Notes under the pieces: model-generated
The model's database searches: none
What the model saw: the letters and a program-made list of their open reading frames with translations, nothing else
What the model was told of the DNA's origin: nothing
Translations under genes and position numbers: made by a program
DNA from: DASTFP01 sp963816855
GTDB taxonomy: Bacteria > Verrucomicrobiota > Verrucomicrobiia > Chthoniobacterales > Terrimicrobiaceae
DNA length: 64,000 nt
Reading direction: 5' to 3'
NCBI GenBank assembly: GCA_963816855.1
Contig: CAWFMA010000009.1
Span: 120,626-184,625, forward strand
Shown: piece after piece, positions 63,964 to 64,000 of the stretch
How the letters are laid out: every line of letters starts with the position of its first letter
Numbering within the stretch: the stretch's first letter is position 1

Positions 63964-64000
63964 TCGATTGTCATGCGCGCGAGTTCGTTATGATGTGGCA
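63964..64000. other. window end, no feature
   Basis: The last 37 bases upstream of the GT4 start hold nothing recognisable. Confidence 0.3.

Noticed and set aside
1..64000. tRNA and rRNA genes, classical riboswitches, phage attachment sites
   Set aside because: Scanned gaps by eye and recognised none; a covariance search could still find a small RNA.

Overview
The window looks like soil-type Verrucomicrobiota DNA. This is inferred from high GC content, weak Shine-Dalgarno signals, autotransporters built of PATR-type repeats, PEGA/Sel1 receptor kinases, and many short inverted-repeat elements; no rRNA or tRNA gene is present to confirm it. About two thirds of it (roughly 4.5-50 kb) is one type VI secretion system (T6SS) island. 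The last 14 kb is a surface-polysaccharide region broken up by mobile elements.

Layout. 0-4.5 kb: a truncated MFS exporter, a GYF_2/RDD membrane protein, an orphan MalE-like sugar-binding protein and an unknown gene. 4.5-12.8 kb (minus strand): the T6SS tip and cargo module. In transcription order it holds VgrG, a PAAR protein, a DUF4123 adaptor, a VgrG-operon accessory protein, a candidate effector, a signal-peptide protein that could be its immunity partner, and an orphan Imm1-family immunity gene. Several of these carry single frameshifts. 14.6-37.7 kb: an intact T6SS core in two minus-strand blocks: tssA-tssB-tssC-hcp-tagJ-tssE-tssF-tssG-clpV, and tagH-like-tssK-tssL-tssM-tagF-methyltransferase. 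A second methyltransferase and a YkgJ-type protein lie on the plus strand. No tssJ was found. 37.8-49.9 kb: regulatory and surface genes. These are a very divergent kinase-like protein, an FHA-containing pseudokinase, a secreted gluzincin-type metalloprotease, a repeat-rich frameshifted autotransporter, and an active PEGA/Sel1 Ser/Thr kinase.

50-64 kb: polysaccharide assembly genes on the minus strand: a Wzy/WaaL-like ligase (frameshifted), a GT2, three GT4 glycosyltransferases (one badly frameshifted), a WcaF-type acetyltransferase and a second polymerase. Among them lie a REP-associated (RAYT) transposase, a nucleotidyltransferase pair, a truncated duplicate of the ligase, and an IS630 interrupted by an IS110/IS1111-type element. 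That element has a 290-bp noncoding 3' end, where its group carries the bridge RNA.

Themes. (1) The structural T6SS genes are all open, while tip, cargo, surface and IS genes are repeatedly frameshifted. (2) The locus holds one kinase with all catalytic motifs and two kinase-like proteins that have lost them. (3) Two families of inverted-repeat elements (about 180-340 bp) sit in the gaps, and one has supplied the apparent start of a gene.
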